DNA from: Mucilaginibacter cryoferens
GTDB lineage: Bacteria > Bacteroidota > Bacteroidia > Sphingobacteriales > Sphingobacteriaceae
Assembly: GCF_014205845.1 (NCBI RefSeq)
Contig: NZ_JACHCR010000027.1
Location: forward strand, 41,597 to 105,596
Reading direction: 5' to 3'
Length of the DNA: 64,000 bases
Part shown: positions 55,689 through 64,000 of the stretch, piece after piece
Layout of the letters: each line of letters starts with the position of its first letter
Numbering within the stretch: position 1 is the first letter of the stretch
Position numbers and translations under genes: made by a program
Notes under the pieces: generated by a model
Databases searched by the model: none
What the model was told of the DNA's origin: nothing
Seen by the model: the letters and a program-made list of their open reading frames with translations, nothing else

Positions 55689-56501
55689 TCAAATAATGGT
55701 GTTGTAATTATCAACAGCCGCTCTTACGCTGCCATATTTTTTAAGTAAAACGGCCGCTTCCTCTTCGCCAAGGCCGGTTTCGTCCATCACCATGTGGGTG
55801 CCGCGGTTAATCAACTTATCGTTGCTTAGCTGCATATCAACCATTTTATTTCCTTTTACCTTGCCCAGTTGTATCATTACACTGGTGCTCAGCATATTTA
55901 AAACCAGTTTTTGGGCCGTGCCGGCTTTCATCCGGGTTGAGCCGGTTAAAAATTCGGGGCCGGTAACTACCTCTACCGGGTATTGCGCCACGGCGGCAAC
56001 AGGGCTGTCGCTATTGCAAACTATGCAGCCGGTAACCATATTGTGGCTGTTGGCCATTTCCAGTCCGCCAATTACATAAGGTGTAGTGCCAGATGCTGCA
56101 ATGCCTACCACTACATCTTTTTCGGTTATATTAAACTCCTGTAGATTTTGCCAGGCTAGCTCGGTATTATCTTCGGCAAACTCAACTGCCTTGCGGATAG
56201 CGCTATCGCCACCGGCAATAAGGCCTACAACCATATCAAATGGAACGCCGAATGTTGGCGGGCATTCTGATGCATCAACCACGCCCAGGCGGCCACTGGT
56301 ACCCGCTCCAATATAAAACAGGCGCCCCCCTGCTCTCATTTGCTGGGCGGTTATGGTTGCCAGTGCTTCTATCTGGGGCAGCGCTTTGGCCACGGCCAGC
56401 GGTACGGTTTGATCTTCGCGGTTAATGTTTTCGAGGATCTCCCTTACCGATTGTTGCTCCAGGTTTTTATAGTGCGATTCCCTTTCGGTAGTGCGTTCCA
56501 T
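55689..56501 (-). CDS. murQ: N-acetylmuramic acid 6-phosphate etherase
   Basis: It cleaves the lactyl ether of MurNAc-6-phosphate to give GlcNAc-6-phosphate in cell-wall recycling. The 270-residue SIS-domain protein has YIGAGTSGRLGVVDASECPPTFG, LIAGGDSAIRKAVEFAEDN, VVGIAASGTTPYVIGGLE and GSTRMKAGTAQKLVLNMLST, all hallmarks of MurQ. It lacks the C-terminal extension found in some longer members. Single gene, divergent from the CtpA gene. Confidence 0.95.
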   Translation of the reverse strand: MERTTERESHYKNLEQQSVREILENINREDQTVPLAVAKALPQIEALATITAQQMRAGGRLFYIGAGTSGRLGVVDASECPPTFGVPFDMVVGLIAGGDSAIRKAVEFAEDNTELAWQNLQEFNITEKDVVVGIAASGTTPYVIGGLEMANSHNMVTGCIVCNSDSPVAAVAQYPVEVVTGPEFLTGSTRMKAGTAQKLVLNMLSTSVMIQLGKVKGNKMVDMQLSNDKLINRGTHMVMDETGLGEEEAAVLLKKYGSVRAAVDNYNTII

Positions 56502-56584
56502 TTATTTTTAATAATTTATAACAAAATTCGGTAAAAAACATCAAATGCAAGGCTGCCGATAAAAATTATTGGTTAAGCATTGAT

Positions 56585-56592
56585 TAACTTTG
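56585..56592 (+). promoter_or_regulatory. possible -7 element of the CtpA-type protease gene
   Basis: TAACTTTG ends 10 nt before the start codon at 56603 and matches the -7 consensus. Confidence 0.4.
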
Positions 56593-56602
56593 TTTGCTGA
56601 AT

Positions 56603-58186
56603 ATGAAAAAGACTGCGGGTGTAATTTTCCGGACCCTGATTTTGTTGCTGGTGGGTGTTACTATTGGATTGTACATTAGTAGAAACACTGCCGACCGTAA
56701 CCTCGGCTTTTCATTTTCTGGTGATGATAAGCTATCGAAAGTATTGACCCTGGTTGGCGAGAATTATGTTGACAGTGTAAATATTGATAGCATCCAGGGG
56801 GCATCCATAAATCAGCTGCTCCAAAACCTCGATCCACATTCGCTTTACCTGCCCCCGCAGCAGGCGCAAAACATTAACGAACGTTTAGAAGGTGGCTTTA
56901 ACGGTATTGGTATAGAATATCAGTTGCTGCGCGATACCCTGATCATTACACAGGTTTATGCCGGCGGGCCGGCTGCCAAAGCGGGTCTGTTGGTTGGCAG
57001 CAAGGTTATTAATGTAGATCATAAAAAATTCTCGGGCACAAAACTTACGGCCGATAGGGTTAACGGTATTTTTAGGGGCGAAAAAGATGCTGCTATGGAG
57101 ATGGACGTTGCCAATGCCAATGGTATTGGAACCAGGCCCATTACCGTGAAACGTGGCCGGGTTGACCTAAGCAGCGTTAACGCCGCCTATATGGCTAATG
57201 ACAGTACTGGTTACATCAAAATAAATAAGTTTGCCGCCACTACCGATGTTGATTTCCGCACGGCGCTAAAAAAACTAAAGGTTGACGGTATGAGTAAGCT
57301 GGTATTGGATCTGCGCGGCAATGGTGGAGGTTACCTGAGCGCGGCAACATCGATGGCCGATGAATTTTTGGGCAAAGGCAAGCTGATTGTTTATACCAAG
57401 GGCGTGCATGAGCCGCGTACAGATTATTTTGCCACAGATTCTGGCAATTTTCAACAAGGCAAGGTAACTGTGCTCATAGATGAGTACTCGGCATCGGCCA
57501 GCGAAATTTTGGCGGGTGCCTTGCAAGATCTGGATAGGGCTATCATAGTTGGCAGGCGGTCATTTGGTAAAGGACTGGTGCAGCAGCAATTTCCGTTTGG
57601 CGATGGTTCGGCCGTTAATTTAACGGTGGCCAGGTATTATACCCCATCGGGCCGGTCTATCCAAAAATCATATAAAGGCGGCTTAGATAGCTACCGGAAT
57701 GAGTTGGCGCAGCGTATGCGGAAAGGTGAATTGTTTTCGGAACAAAGCAACCGTAGTGATAGCATTTTTAAAGGTTCATCATACCATACAGCCAGCGGGC
57801 GCAAGGTTTACAGTGGCGGCGGTATTATGCCCGATGTATTTGTGCCTGCCGATACCACACAAAACAGCCAGGTACTCCAAAGCCTGAGCGAGCAGCAACT
57901 GTTTTCTGCCTATGTAATAGACAGAATGCAGTCAGTAATTAATAAGTACGACACCGCCGACGATTTTATAAAACATTACACCCTAACCGACGACGATTTT
58001 CGCAGTTTTATTCTTTACTCGTCCCAAACATTAAAAGAAATGGATTCGCGGGAATTGCTGCAATCAAAGGGCTATATCAAAAGTATACTGAAAGCCAGCG
58101 CTGCCCGCTTTAAATGGGGCGATAACGCTTTCTATGAAGTAATGAACGGAAGCGACGTAGCTTATAAAAAAGCACTGGAGCAGTAG
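56603..58186 (+). CDS. C-terminal processing protease (S41, CtpA family)
   Basis: A 527-residue protein with one N-terminal membrane anchor (VIFRTLILLLVGVTIGLYIS), a PDZ domain at about 85-185 (NGIGIEYQLLRDTLIITQVY, GPAAKAGLLVGSKVINV) and an S41 protease domain. Catalytic Ser298 (EYSASASE) and Lys323 (RRSFGKG) are spaced 25 residues apart, as in Tsp/Prc enzymes. It should process envelope proteins at their C-termini. The ATG at 56603 follows a promoter-like box. Confidence 0.92.
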   Translation: MKKTAGVIFRTLILLLVGVTIGLYISRNTADRNLGFSFSGDDKLSKVLTLVGENYVDSVNIDSIQGASINQLLQNLDPHSLYLPPQQAQNINERLEGGFNGIGIEYQLLRDTLIITQVYAGGPAAKAGLLVGSKVINVDHKKFSGTKLTADRVNGIFRGEKDAAMEMDVANANGIGTRPITVKRGRVDLSSVNAAYMANDSTGYIKINKFAATTDVDFRTALKKLKVDGMSKLVLDLRGNGGGYLSAATSMADEFLGKGKLIVYTKGVHEPRTDYFATDSGNFQQGKVTVLIDEYSASASEILAGALQDLDRAIIVGRRSFGKGLVQQQFPFGDGSAVNLTVARYYTPSGRSIQKSYKGGLDSYRNELAQRMRKGELFSEQSNRSDSIFKGSSYHTASGRKVYSGGGIMPDVFVPADTTQNSQVLQSLSEQQLFSAYVIDRMQSVINKYDTADDFIKHYTLTDDDFRSFILYSSQTLKEMDSRELLQSKGYIKSILKASAARFKWGDNAFYEVMNGSDVAYKKALEQ

Positions 58187-58365
58187 ATAGATGTGCAGAT
58201 GAAGCCCGATGTGCAGATGTGCAAATTTCAGATGTGCAGATGAAGTCCGATTTCAGATATGCAAATTTCAGATGTGCAGATGAAACTTGGGATAGCAAAC
58301 GCATCAATTATGCCATCAAAAAATCATCTGCACACCTGCACATCTGAAATCTGCACATTTAAAAC
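58187..58365. repeat. repeat region with two 24-bp direct repeats and an inverted arm
   Basis: GCAAATTTCAGATGTGCAGA plus TGAA occurs twice, at 58221-58244 and 58261-58284, exactly 40 bp apart. Complementary words follow at 58324-58362 (ATCATCTGCACACCTGCACA and onward), so the whole can fold into a long imperfect hairpin between convergent stop codons. It shares its vocabulary with 13785-13872. Confidence 0.75.
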
Positions 58366-58369
58366 ACCC

Positions 58370-59032
58370 TCACTCCCCTGCCTTGTTTAACGTAAGCAGG
58401 CCGTTATAGTATAATAGCAGTTTGGCGTTATCATCTTGTATAATGGCTACGGGATAGTCGCTTTTGGGCGGTGTTACGCGCCATGCTTTTACCAGTTGCC
58501 CGTGCGAATTTGGGCTTATGTCGTAATAGCCAAATTCGGCAACCAGGCAAGAATCTGCTATGTTTTTGTTAAGTGCCTGGTAATCTTTTACCGAAGCTTT
58601 TACAAACAGGTACCTCAATTGCGGTAACGAAGTGTGAGGCGTTGTGCCCAGCGTTACATTGTTGTACAGGTAGCCGGTTGTTTCGGCAAATATTCCGTTG
58701 TTGAAATGATAGCTTATCTGGGCAAATAGTATAGGTAACCCATTTGCGTATTGCTGCACAATTACATGCTGAAGTATGTGAACCGGCCCGTTGGTGGTGA
58801 TGGTATCGTTTAATATTACACGCGACACTACAATATTGCCGGTAGCAATGTGGTTATCCTGTAAAAGCTTTTGTGCTGTTGCCAGGTCGGTTTTGTTAGC
58901 ATCCGAATAATCTCTTTGAATGCGGCTAATACAGCCGTTATCGTCCATAACAGGTGTTAAGGTTGATTTTTTGCACGATGAACAAAGGGCAAAAAACAAT
59001 AAAACAAGGCAGGGTAGTTTTTGAACAAGCAT
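58370..59032 (-). CDS. lipoprotein of unknown function
   Basis: A 220-residue lipoprotein (leader ending CSSC followed by KK). The mature protein is beta-rich (GPVHILQHVIVQQYANGLPI, AQISYHFNNGIFAETTGYLY, VKAWRVTPPKSDYPVAIIQD). The alternating pattern resembles the PepSY-like or FTP-like small domains of secreted proteins, but this is not strong enough to assign. It is separated from der by a terminator. Confidence 0.75.
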   Translation of the reverse strand: MLVQKLPCLVLLFFALCSSCKKSTLTPVMDDNGCISRIQRDYSDANKTDLATAQKLLQDNHIATGNIVVSRVILNDTITTNGPVHILQHVIVQQYANGLPILFAQISYHFNNGIFAETTGYLYNNVTLGTTPHTSLPQLRYLFVKASVKDYQALNKNIADSCLVAEFGYYDISPNSHGQLVKAWRVTPPKSDYPVAIIQDDNAKLLLYYNGLLTLNKAGE

Positions 59033-59142
59033 AAAGATCTAAGGTTTAGATATATTACGAATGGAAAAGCAAAAACGATACAGGGTTTAAATATTTTGCC
59101 CTGGTGTTGTATTTTAAGTTTTCAATAGTAGCGCTGTTAAAC

Positions 59143-59174
59143 AAAAATGGGATGCCAATTGACATCCCATTTTT
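59143..59174 (-). terminator. intrinsic terminator of der
   Basis: AAAAATGGGATG pairs with CATCCCATTTTT. On the minus strand it ends in a T-run, about 40 bp after the der stop codon. Confidence 0.85.
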
Positions 59175-59211
59175 TAATTATCTGCAAATCTGAATCTGCA
59201 CATTTGAAGTT

Positions 59212-60513
59212 CTATTTCTGCCTGAACCACACCTGTATAGGCGCACCGCTGAAATCAAAGTTTTCTCTTAGTTTGTTTTCTATAAAGCGATAATAAGGTT
59301 CTTTAACGTACTGAGGTAAGTTACAAAAGAACGCGAACATGGGCGATGTGCCTGCAATTTGGGTGATGTATTTAATTTTAACGTATTTACCTTTAATAGA
59401 TGGTGGCGGATAGTTTTCGATAATAGGTAGCATTACCTCATTTAGTTTTGAGGTTGCTATTTTGCGGGCGCGGTTTTGGTAAACCTGGTTGGCCACGTCA
59501 ATTACTTTTAATACACGTTGTTTTTCGGTAACTGAAGTAAACACGATAGGCACATCTGTAAAAGGTGCTATTTTTTCGCGAATCATTTCTTCAAAAACCT
59601 TAACGGTTTTATTGTTTTTCTCAATTAAGTCCCATTTATTCACTACCACCATAATGCCTTTTTTATTCTTTTCGGCCAGGTGAAAAATGTTGATGTCCTG
59701 CGATTCGATGCCTTCAACAGCGTCAATCATCAGGATGATCACATCGGCTTCTTCCAAAGCTTTGATGGTACGCATTACCGAGTAAAATTCGATATTTTCT
59801 TTCACCTTGGTTTTTTTACGCATCCCGGCAGTGTCGATCAGCATAAAATCATGCCCGTACTGGTTGTAGTGGATGTGGATAGAATCGCGGGTGGTGCCGG
59901 CTATTGGGGTAACAATGTTACGATCTTTACCTATTAACGAGTTGATAATAGATGATTTACCAACGTTAGGGCGACCAACAATGGCGTATTTAGGACGGGT
60001 GTTTTCTTCCAGTACCTCGTCGTCAAAATGGGTAACCATTTCGTCAAGCAATTCGCCGGTACCAGAGCCTGTCATGGATGAAATGCTGTAGATCTCGCCA
60101 AGGCCTAAGCTGTAAAACTCGGTAGCATCAGAAAGTAAAGCGTTGTTATCGAGTTTATTAACTACAACAAAAACAGGCTTTTTACTGCGGCGAAGTAAGG
60201 TAGCGATCTCATCGTCCAGATCGGTAATGCCGGTAGTAACATCAACCATAAACAGAATAACAGATGCTTCTTCAATGGCTATTTCCACTTGCTCGCGGAT
60301 GGCTGCCTCAAATACATCGGCAGAGTTGGCTACATAGCCGCCTGTATCAATAACTGTAAACTGATGGTTGGTCCACTCAGATACACCGTAGTGCCTGTCG
60401 CGGGTTACACCGCTAAAATCGTCGACAATTGCTTTACGGGTTTCCGTTAAGCGGTTATATAAAGTTGATTTGCCTACGTTAGGGCGGCCAACTATGGCTA
60501 CAATGTTACTCAT
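59212..60513 (-). CDS. der: ribosome biogenesis GTPase Der (EngA)
   Basis: A 433-residue protein with two tandem G domains and a C-terminal KH-like domain, needed for 50S subunit assembly. The first G1 is GRPNVGKST near residue 9 with DTGGY as G3; the second GRPNVGKSS lies near residue 182, with DTAGM and NKWD. The ATG at 60513 is correct for the family; the open frame beyond it reads through a palindromic repeat. Upstream and on the same strand is era, giving two ribosome-assembly GTPases side by side. Confidence 0.96.
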   Translation of the reverse strand: MSNIVAIVGRPNVGKSTLYNRLTETRKAIVDDFSGVTRDRHYGVSEWTNHQFTVIDTGGYVANSADVFEAAIREQVEIAIEEASVILFMVDVTTGITDLDDEIATLLRRSKKPVFVVVNKLDNNALLSDATEFYSLGLGEIYSISSMTGSGTGELLDEMVTHFDDEVLEENTRPKYAIVGRPNVGKSSIINSLIGKDRNIVTPIAGTTRDSIHIHYNQYGHDFMLIDTAGMRKKTKVKENIEFYSVMRTIKALEEADVIILMIDAVEGIESQDINIFHLAEKNKKGIMVVVNKWDLIEKNNKTVKVFEEMIREKIAPFTDVPIVFTSVTEKQRVLKVIDVANQVYQNRARKIATSKLNEVMLPIIENYPPPSIKGKYVKIKYITQIAGTSPMFAFFCNLPQYVKEPYYRFIENKLRENFDFSGAPIQVWFRQK

Positions 60514-60523
60514 GCTTTGTTTA

Positions 60524-60662
60524 GATTTGAGATGTGAGATTTGAGATTTGAGACTGGGAGTTTGCACTTCCGGCTCATTGCCATTTCTACATCTAAATTA
60601 ATTTTTTTGATTTAATTGGATGTTAAGTTTTGTCTCAAATCTCACATCTCAATACTCATATC
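60524..60662. repeat. palindrome between era and der
   Basis: GAGATGTGAGATTTGAGA (60529-60546) is perfectly complementary to 60633-60650, and flanking words extend the pairing. About 85 nt lie between the arms. The right arm touches the era stop codon. Confidence 0.75.
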
Positions 60663-61540
60663 TACCCTTCGTATCCGAATTTTTTAAGGTAATTTTTTTT
60701 GCTGCGCCAATCTGGTATCACCTTTACAAACATCTCCAGGAAAACTTTCTTCTGGAAAAAATCTTCCATATCGCGGCGGGCGTAGGTGCCTACAATTTTA
60801 AGCATTTTGCCCCCCTCGCCTATGATGATGTTTTTTTGCGAATCGCGTTCTACAATAATCTCCGCACTGATGCGGTGCAGTGTCTCGCCTTCAACAAACG
60901 CGGTTACAATAACCTCGGCGCTGTAAGGGATCTCCTTTTTGTACTGTTTAAGTATTTGCGCGCGAATCATTTCTGAAGCGAAGAAACGATCGTTTCTATC
61001 AGTTAGCGCGTCTTTTGCGTAATAGGCCGGATGCTCTGGCAAATTGCCTATCACAAAATCCATTACGGCTTTAATATTATGATCGTGTAATGCCGATATT
61101 GCGAAAATGGCTTTAGGATTTAATTTCTCCTGCCAAAATTCCACCTTTTTCTTTACCGTTTCCTCGTCGCTTTGGTCAATTTTGTTGATCAGTACGGCTA
61201 CCGGGGCCAATGAGCCCTCCAGTTTTTTAAGTACATCGGTTTCGTCGTACTCCTCGTAAATATCGGTAACCAGCAAAATAAGGTCGGCATCCACAATGGA
61301 GCCATCTACCTGGTGCATCATGCTTTCGTGTAAAGCATAGTGTGGTTTGATAACGCCCGGAGTGTCTGAAAACACAATCTGGTAATCGTCGGTATTTACA
61401 ATTCCCAAAATACGGTGACGTGTTGTCTGCGCTTTGGGGGTAATGATGGACATTTTTTCGCCAACAAGGGCGTTCATAAGGGTTGATTTCCCTGCATTGG
61501 GCTTACCAATTATACTTACAAAACCTGCCTGGTGACTCAT
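60662..61540 (-). CDS. era: GTPase Era
   Basis: A 292-residue GTPase that binds the 3' end of 16S rRNA during 30S maturation. G1 GKPNAGKST (12-20), G3 DTPGV and G4 NKID are present, followed by a C-terminal KH domain (IIIGEGGKMLKIVGTYARRD). The ATG at 61540 (MSHQAGFVSIIGKPNAGKST) gives the family N-terminus; upstream open sequence is not coding. It is immediately followed by a palindrome and der. Confidence 0.95.
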   Translation of the reverse strand: MSHQAGFVSIIGKPNAGKSTLMNALVGEKMSIITPKAQTTRHRILGIVNTDDYQIVFSDTPGVIKPHYALHESMMHQVDGSIVDADLILLVTDIYEEYDETDVLKKLEGSLAPVAVLINKIDQSDEETVKKKVEFWQEKLNPKAIFAISALHDHNIKAVMDFVIGNLPEHPAYYAKDALTDRNDRFFASEMIRAQILKQYKKEIPYSAEVIVTAFVEGETLHRISAEIIVERDSQKNIIIGEGGKMLKIVGTYARRDMEDFFQKKVFLEMFVKVIPDWRSKKNYLKKFGYEG

Positions 61541-61685
61541 ATAAAAATAATTAAAAATATATTTGGACTGCAAAGAAACGAATTATATCTTTGCAGTCCA
61601 ATTAAAACGGAGTGCAAAATTGCATTTTGACAATTGGAAGCAACTTTCCGAGGTTATGGCGGAATGCAACATATAAGAATAACAG

Positions 61686-61758
<73 letters not shown>

Positions 61759-61768
61759 CGAAAAGTAG

Positions 61769-61801
61769 AAAGCCTCAAGTCGAAAGATTTGAGGCTTTTT
61801 G
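61769..61801 (+). terminator. terminator of the tRNA gene, also the left direct repeat
   Basis: AAAGCCTCAA pairs with TTTGAGGCTTT followed by T-rich sequence. The 33-bp stretch recurs at 62804-62836 with three mismatches. Confidence 0.8.
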
Positions 61802-61917
61802 CGTTGCACGCATATTTGTAATACTTGGCCGCGACTCTGCAGGCAAAAACATTTAATCTTCTATTTATTTAAACCATTCCTTCTTTTGTTACTCCTATAC
61901 ATGCAAGCTATAACCTT

Positions 61918-62700
61918 ATGATTAACAAAACAACCCTGCTATTTACTTTATTAATTGTAATAACAGCTGCATTTACAGCTAATGCCCAAACTTACATCAC
62001 TTCTCAGGATGTGAATATTTTTGGCGATACTGTAATTACACATCGTAACCAAAGTGGAAGAGTTGCTTATAAGGTCACAAAATCTACAGATGTTTTCAAC
62101 AATAAGATCGAAAAGGTTACCGATGAAAACGGTAACGAGATCAGAATGGTAAAAACTTCAATAAATATCTTTGGAGATAAAAAAGTTGATATCACAGAGA
62201 ATGGCGAGCCGGTTGCTTCTATCAAATCATCTACAGACTTCTTTGGCAATAAAGCGCAAAGCATAATTGGCAGCAACGGTAATGAGGTAAGGTCTGTCAA
62301 AAACTCCACCGATATATTTGGCAACAAAAGTATTACCGTAACTGAGGGAAATCATACAACTACGATCAAGCGCACTATCGATATTTTCGGAAATACAACA
62401 CAAACCGTAACAGGAGATGATGGCCAGGTTATAGCCAGTATAAAAGTTTCGAAAGATATTTTTGGAAACGAAGAAAAGGAAATATCAGACGCGCAGGGGC
62501 GGATTGCAACATTAAAAACATCTACAGATATATTCGGAAACATCAAGAAAGTTATCACCGATAAAAGTGGAAAAGCTATTTTAACTGTCAAAACCTCCAC
62601 CGATATCTTCGGCAATGAAGAGAAAAAGATCGAAACTGAAATGGACCCTCAGGCTTTAAACAAAATGCTAATGTTTTGGGATGAAATTGCTCTTCACTAA
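61918..62700 (+). CDS. exported repeat protein built of nine STDIFGN units
   Basis: A 260-residue protein with a signal peptide (leader ending NAQ, residue 24). The mature chain is almost entirely nine repeats of 23-25 residues, each centred on (S/T)xDIFGN followed by a short polar strand, a G-containing turn and another strand. The motif centres fall near residues 34, 59, 84, 108, 133, 156, 181, 205 and 230. The regular spacing with alternating polar and hydrophobic residues suggests a beta-solenoid or RHS-like strand array. I know no named family. A short non-repeat tail (DPQALNKMLMFWDEIALH) ends the protein. It lies between a tRNA gene and a copy of the tRNA terminator. Confidence 0.85.
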   Translation: MINKTTLLFTLLIVITAAFTANAQTYITSQDVNIFGDTVITHRNQSGRVAYKVTKSTDVFNNKIEKVTDENGNEIRMVKTSINIFGDKKVDITENGEPVASIKSSTDFFGNKAQSIIGSNGNEVRSVKNSTDIFGNKSITVTEGNHTTTIKRTIDIFGNTTQTVTGDDGQVIASIKVSKDIFGNEEKEISDAQGRIATLKTSTDIFGNIKKVITDKSGKAILTVKTSTDIFGNEEKKIETEMDPQALNKMLMFWDEIALH

Positions 62701-62803
62701 ATAGCGTATGCGGTCCGGATAAAAATGTTGAATGCCCGGGCGCTGTGTTAAAGCTTTGGATAGCTAGCGAACCTTATAGAAAGGTCGGCTCCCTGCAAGT
62801 TAA

Positions 62804-62836
62804 AAAGCCTCAGGTTGAAAGATTTGAAGCTTTTTG
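62804..62836 (+). repeat. degenerate copy of the tRNA-fMet terminator (right direct repeat)
   Basis: Thirty of 33 bases match 61769-61801. One mismatch falls in the stem, so the hairpin is weakened. The 25 bases before it (GAAAGGTCGGCTCCCTGC) may be a decayed remnant of a tRNA 3' part. Confidence 0.75.
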
Positions 62837-62898
62837 TTACATTTACGTCAACAGCCATCTGGCAACTACGCTAACCCAAACCAACTATTATCTACGTA

Positions 62899-63933
62899 AT
62901 GTTTAAAGTCTATTCATTTTGTCTTTTCGTTTTTCTGATCTTTACAAGCAGAACTAAATTATGTGCTCAGGCACTGCCCGGGCCCGTTGTAAAAAAGATC
63001 AACGCTCTTTTTGCTAATTGGGACAAAACTCAAAGTCCGGGATGTGTTGTGGGCATTGTTAGAAACGATTCGCTTATTTTCTCCAAAGGATATGGCATGG
63101 CAAATTTGGAATATGCCATACCCAATTCGGCGCAAACGATATATCATTTGGCATCAGTATCTAAACAATTTACAGCCTATGCTATTGTTTTGCTGGCGCA
63201 GCAGGGTAAACTTAATCTCGACGATGATATCCGTAAATATCTGGCCTGGTTCCCAAATCTTAAGCAGAAAATAACCATTCGTAATCTTCTGAATCATACA
63301 AGCGGCATAAGAGACCAGTGGCAGCTACTCGGTATTTCTGGAACCAGGATAGACGATGTGATCACGCAGGAGCACATTATAAAAATTTTAAGTAAACAGC
63401 AGGCCCTTAATTTTACCCCAGGCGACAAATTTATGTACTCAAACAGCGGGTATACCTTGCTTGCAGAGATTGTGAAGGCGGTAACTGGTCAGTCGTTAAG
63501 AAGATTTACCGATTCGGCAATATTTAAACCTTTGGGAATGACCCAAACCCATTTCCATGACGATTACACGGAGATAGAAAACAACAGGGCATACTCTTAC
63601 GACAGAAAAGATGATGCGCGGTTTAGTAATAGTATTTTAAGCTATTCTACCGTTGGCGCCACCAGCCTGCTTTCAAATATTGCCGATCTTGCAAAATGGG
63701 TTGCAAATTTTTATGACACTAAAGCTGGCAATCAACAGTCTATATCACAACTTACCCAAAAGGCTAAATTAAACGATGGAACAGAATTAGGATATGCTTG
63801 CGGAGTTTTATCTGAGTACTACAAAGGTTGGAAGCAGCTTAGTCATAATGGAGCGGATGCGGGTTTCCGTACTTCGGTTACTATTTTTCCTGAGTTGAAA
63901 ACAGGTGGATATTCCGGGGAAGTTGACCAGTAA
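62899..63933 (+). pseudogene. serine hydrolase (class C beta-lactamase/S12 family), 3' end replaced by an IS terminus
   Basis: An exported beta-lactamase-fold protein (leader ending LCAQ) with Ser86-x-x-Lys89 in LASVSKQF, Tyr180-Ser-Asn182 in FMYSNSGY and His316-x-Gly318 in LSHNGADAGF, so the active-site residues are present. The native sequence seems to stop near residue 334 (FPELK); the last about ten codons (TGGYSGEVDQ) come from what looks like an insertion-sequence end. The final strand and helix of the fold are missing, so the product is probably inactive. The original role was likely a peptidase or esterase rather than antibiotic resistance. Confidence 0.8.
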
Positions 63934-64000
63934 TTCATAGATAAAGAGTAAAGTGATTCCGCTGGAAATTGACCAGTGCATTCCGGGTCAAGTTGACCAG
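63905..64000. mobile_element. terminal repeats of an insertion sequence, probably IS21 family (partial)
   Basis: Three copies of a 20-21-bp unit with the pattern ATTCCG-n5-7-ATTGACCAG / AGTTGACCAG occur at 63911-63930, 63956-63976 and 63980-64000. Multiple internal repeats near the ends are typical of IS21-type elements. No transposase is in the window. The exact junction with the hydrolase gene is uncertain, and the element continues past the right edge. Confidence 0.6.

Noticed and set aside
58221..58284. CRISPR-like direct repeats (24 bp twice, 40-bp period)
   Set aside because: There are only two copies, the spacer is 16 bp, an inverted arm follows and no cas genes are nearby; it is part of a palindromic repeat.
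60514..60567. Longer N-terminus of der
   Set aside because: The extension is the translation of the palindrome between era and der and is not conserved in Der proteins.
62067..62615. Two antisense frames opposite the STDIFGN repeat gene
   Set aside because: Repeat-driven open frames without starts or signals; the plus-strand frame has a signal peptide and a consistent repeat.
62899..63933. Reading the serine hydrolase as an antibiotic-resistance gene
   Set aside because: Its motifs fit the broad S12/class C-like hydrolase group common in Bacteroidota; nothing indicates a true AmpC, and it is truncated.

Overview
The window looks like chromosome from a member of the Bacteroidota, most likely family Sphingobacteriaceae and probably Mucilaginibacter. 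The evidence is several AT-rich promoter boxes of the TAnnTTTG type, the futalosine menaquinone genes, many secreted or lipid-anchored proteins whose leaders end in AQ or SC, DUF3857, OMP-barrel and M1 proteins, and many short dispersed intergenic palindromes. No plasmid, phage or CRISPR region is visible. The only mobile-element signal is what looks like an IS21-type terminus at the right edge.

Layout. 1-6350 is housekeeping: a cut-off membrane sensor, fabD, folE and queD on the minus strand, the divergent futalosine genes mqnB and mqnD, a small antitoxin/PIN-toxin pair, and hflX. 6556-12517 holds three consecutive secreted DUF3857/transglutaminase-like proteins. 12529-16030 carries aat, ruvC, a HIT protein, greA and a 2-hydroxyacid dehydrogenase. 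16224-28077 carries an EcsC-like protein, a DUF4153 membrane protein, the PDH E1 beta subunit, a PhnA-like protein, a TPR protein, prfA, lpxH, rmuC and thiL. 28293-37087 is an envelope and secretion zone: a frameshifted nuclease lipoprotein, an M1 peptidase, a carboxylesterase, small unknowns and two tandem MORN/TonB-like proteins. 37171-44946 has yifB, a cyclopropane synthase, a repeat-rich gap, a GH30-GH5 glycosidase pair and a CheY-like receiver. 45026-54959 has a large outer-membrane barrel, a collagen-like lipoprotein, a DUF5117-type metalloprotease, a retropepsin-PDZ protein and a PBP4-type DD-peptidase. 55040-61540 has murQ, a CtpA protease, der and era. The end carries initiator tRNA-Met, a nine-unit STDIFGN repeat protein and a serine hydrolase truncated by the IS end.

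How it fits together. Core functions for fatty acids, pteridines and queuosine precursor, menaquinone, thiamine, lipid A, cell-wall recycling, translation and ribosome assembly are interleaved with secreted enzymes for polymer breakdown. Genes are mostly single or in pairs, separated by strong hairpin terminators and long imperfect palindromes. The most unusual signals are a palindromic repeat inserted in frame inside mqnD, two transglutaminase-like paralogues that have lost Cys and His, a tRNA-adjacent repeat-protein gene bounded by a 33-bp near-identical direct repeat, and the nested palindromes between genes.
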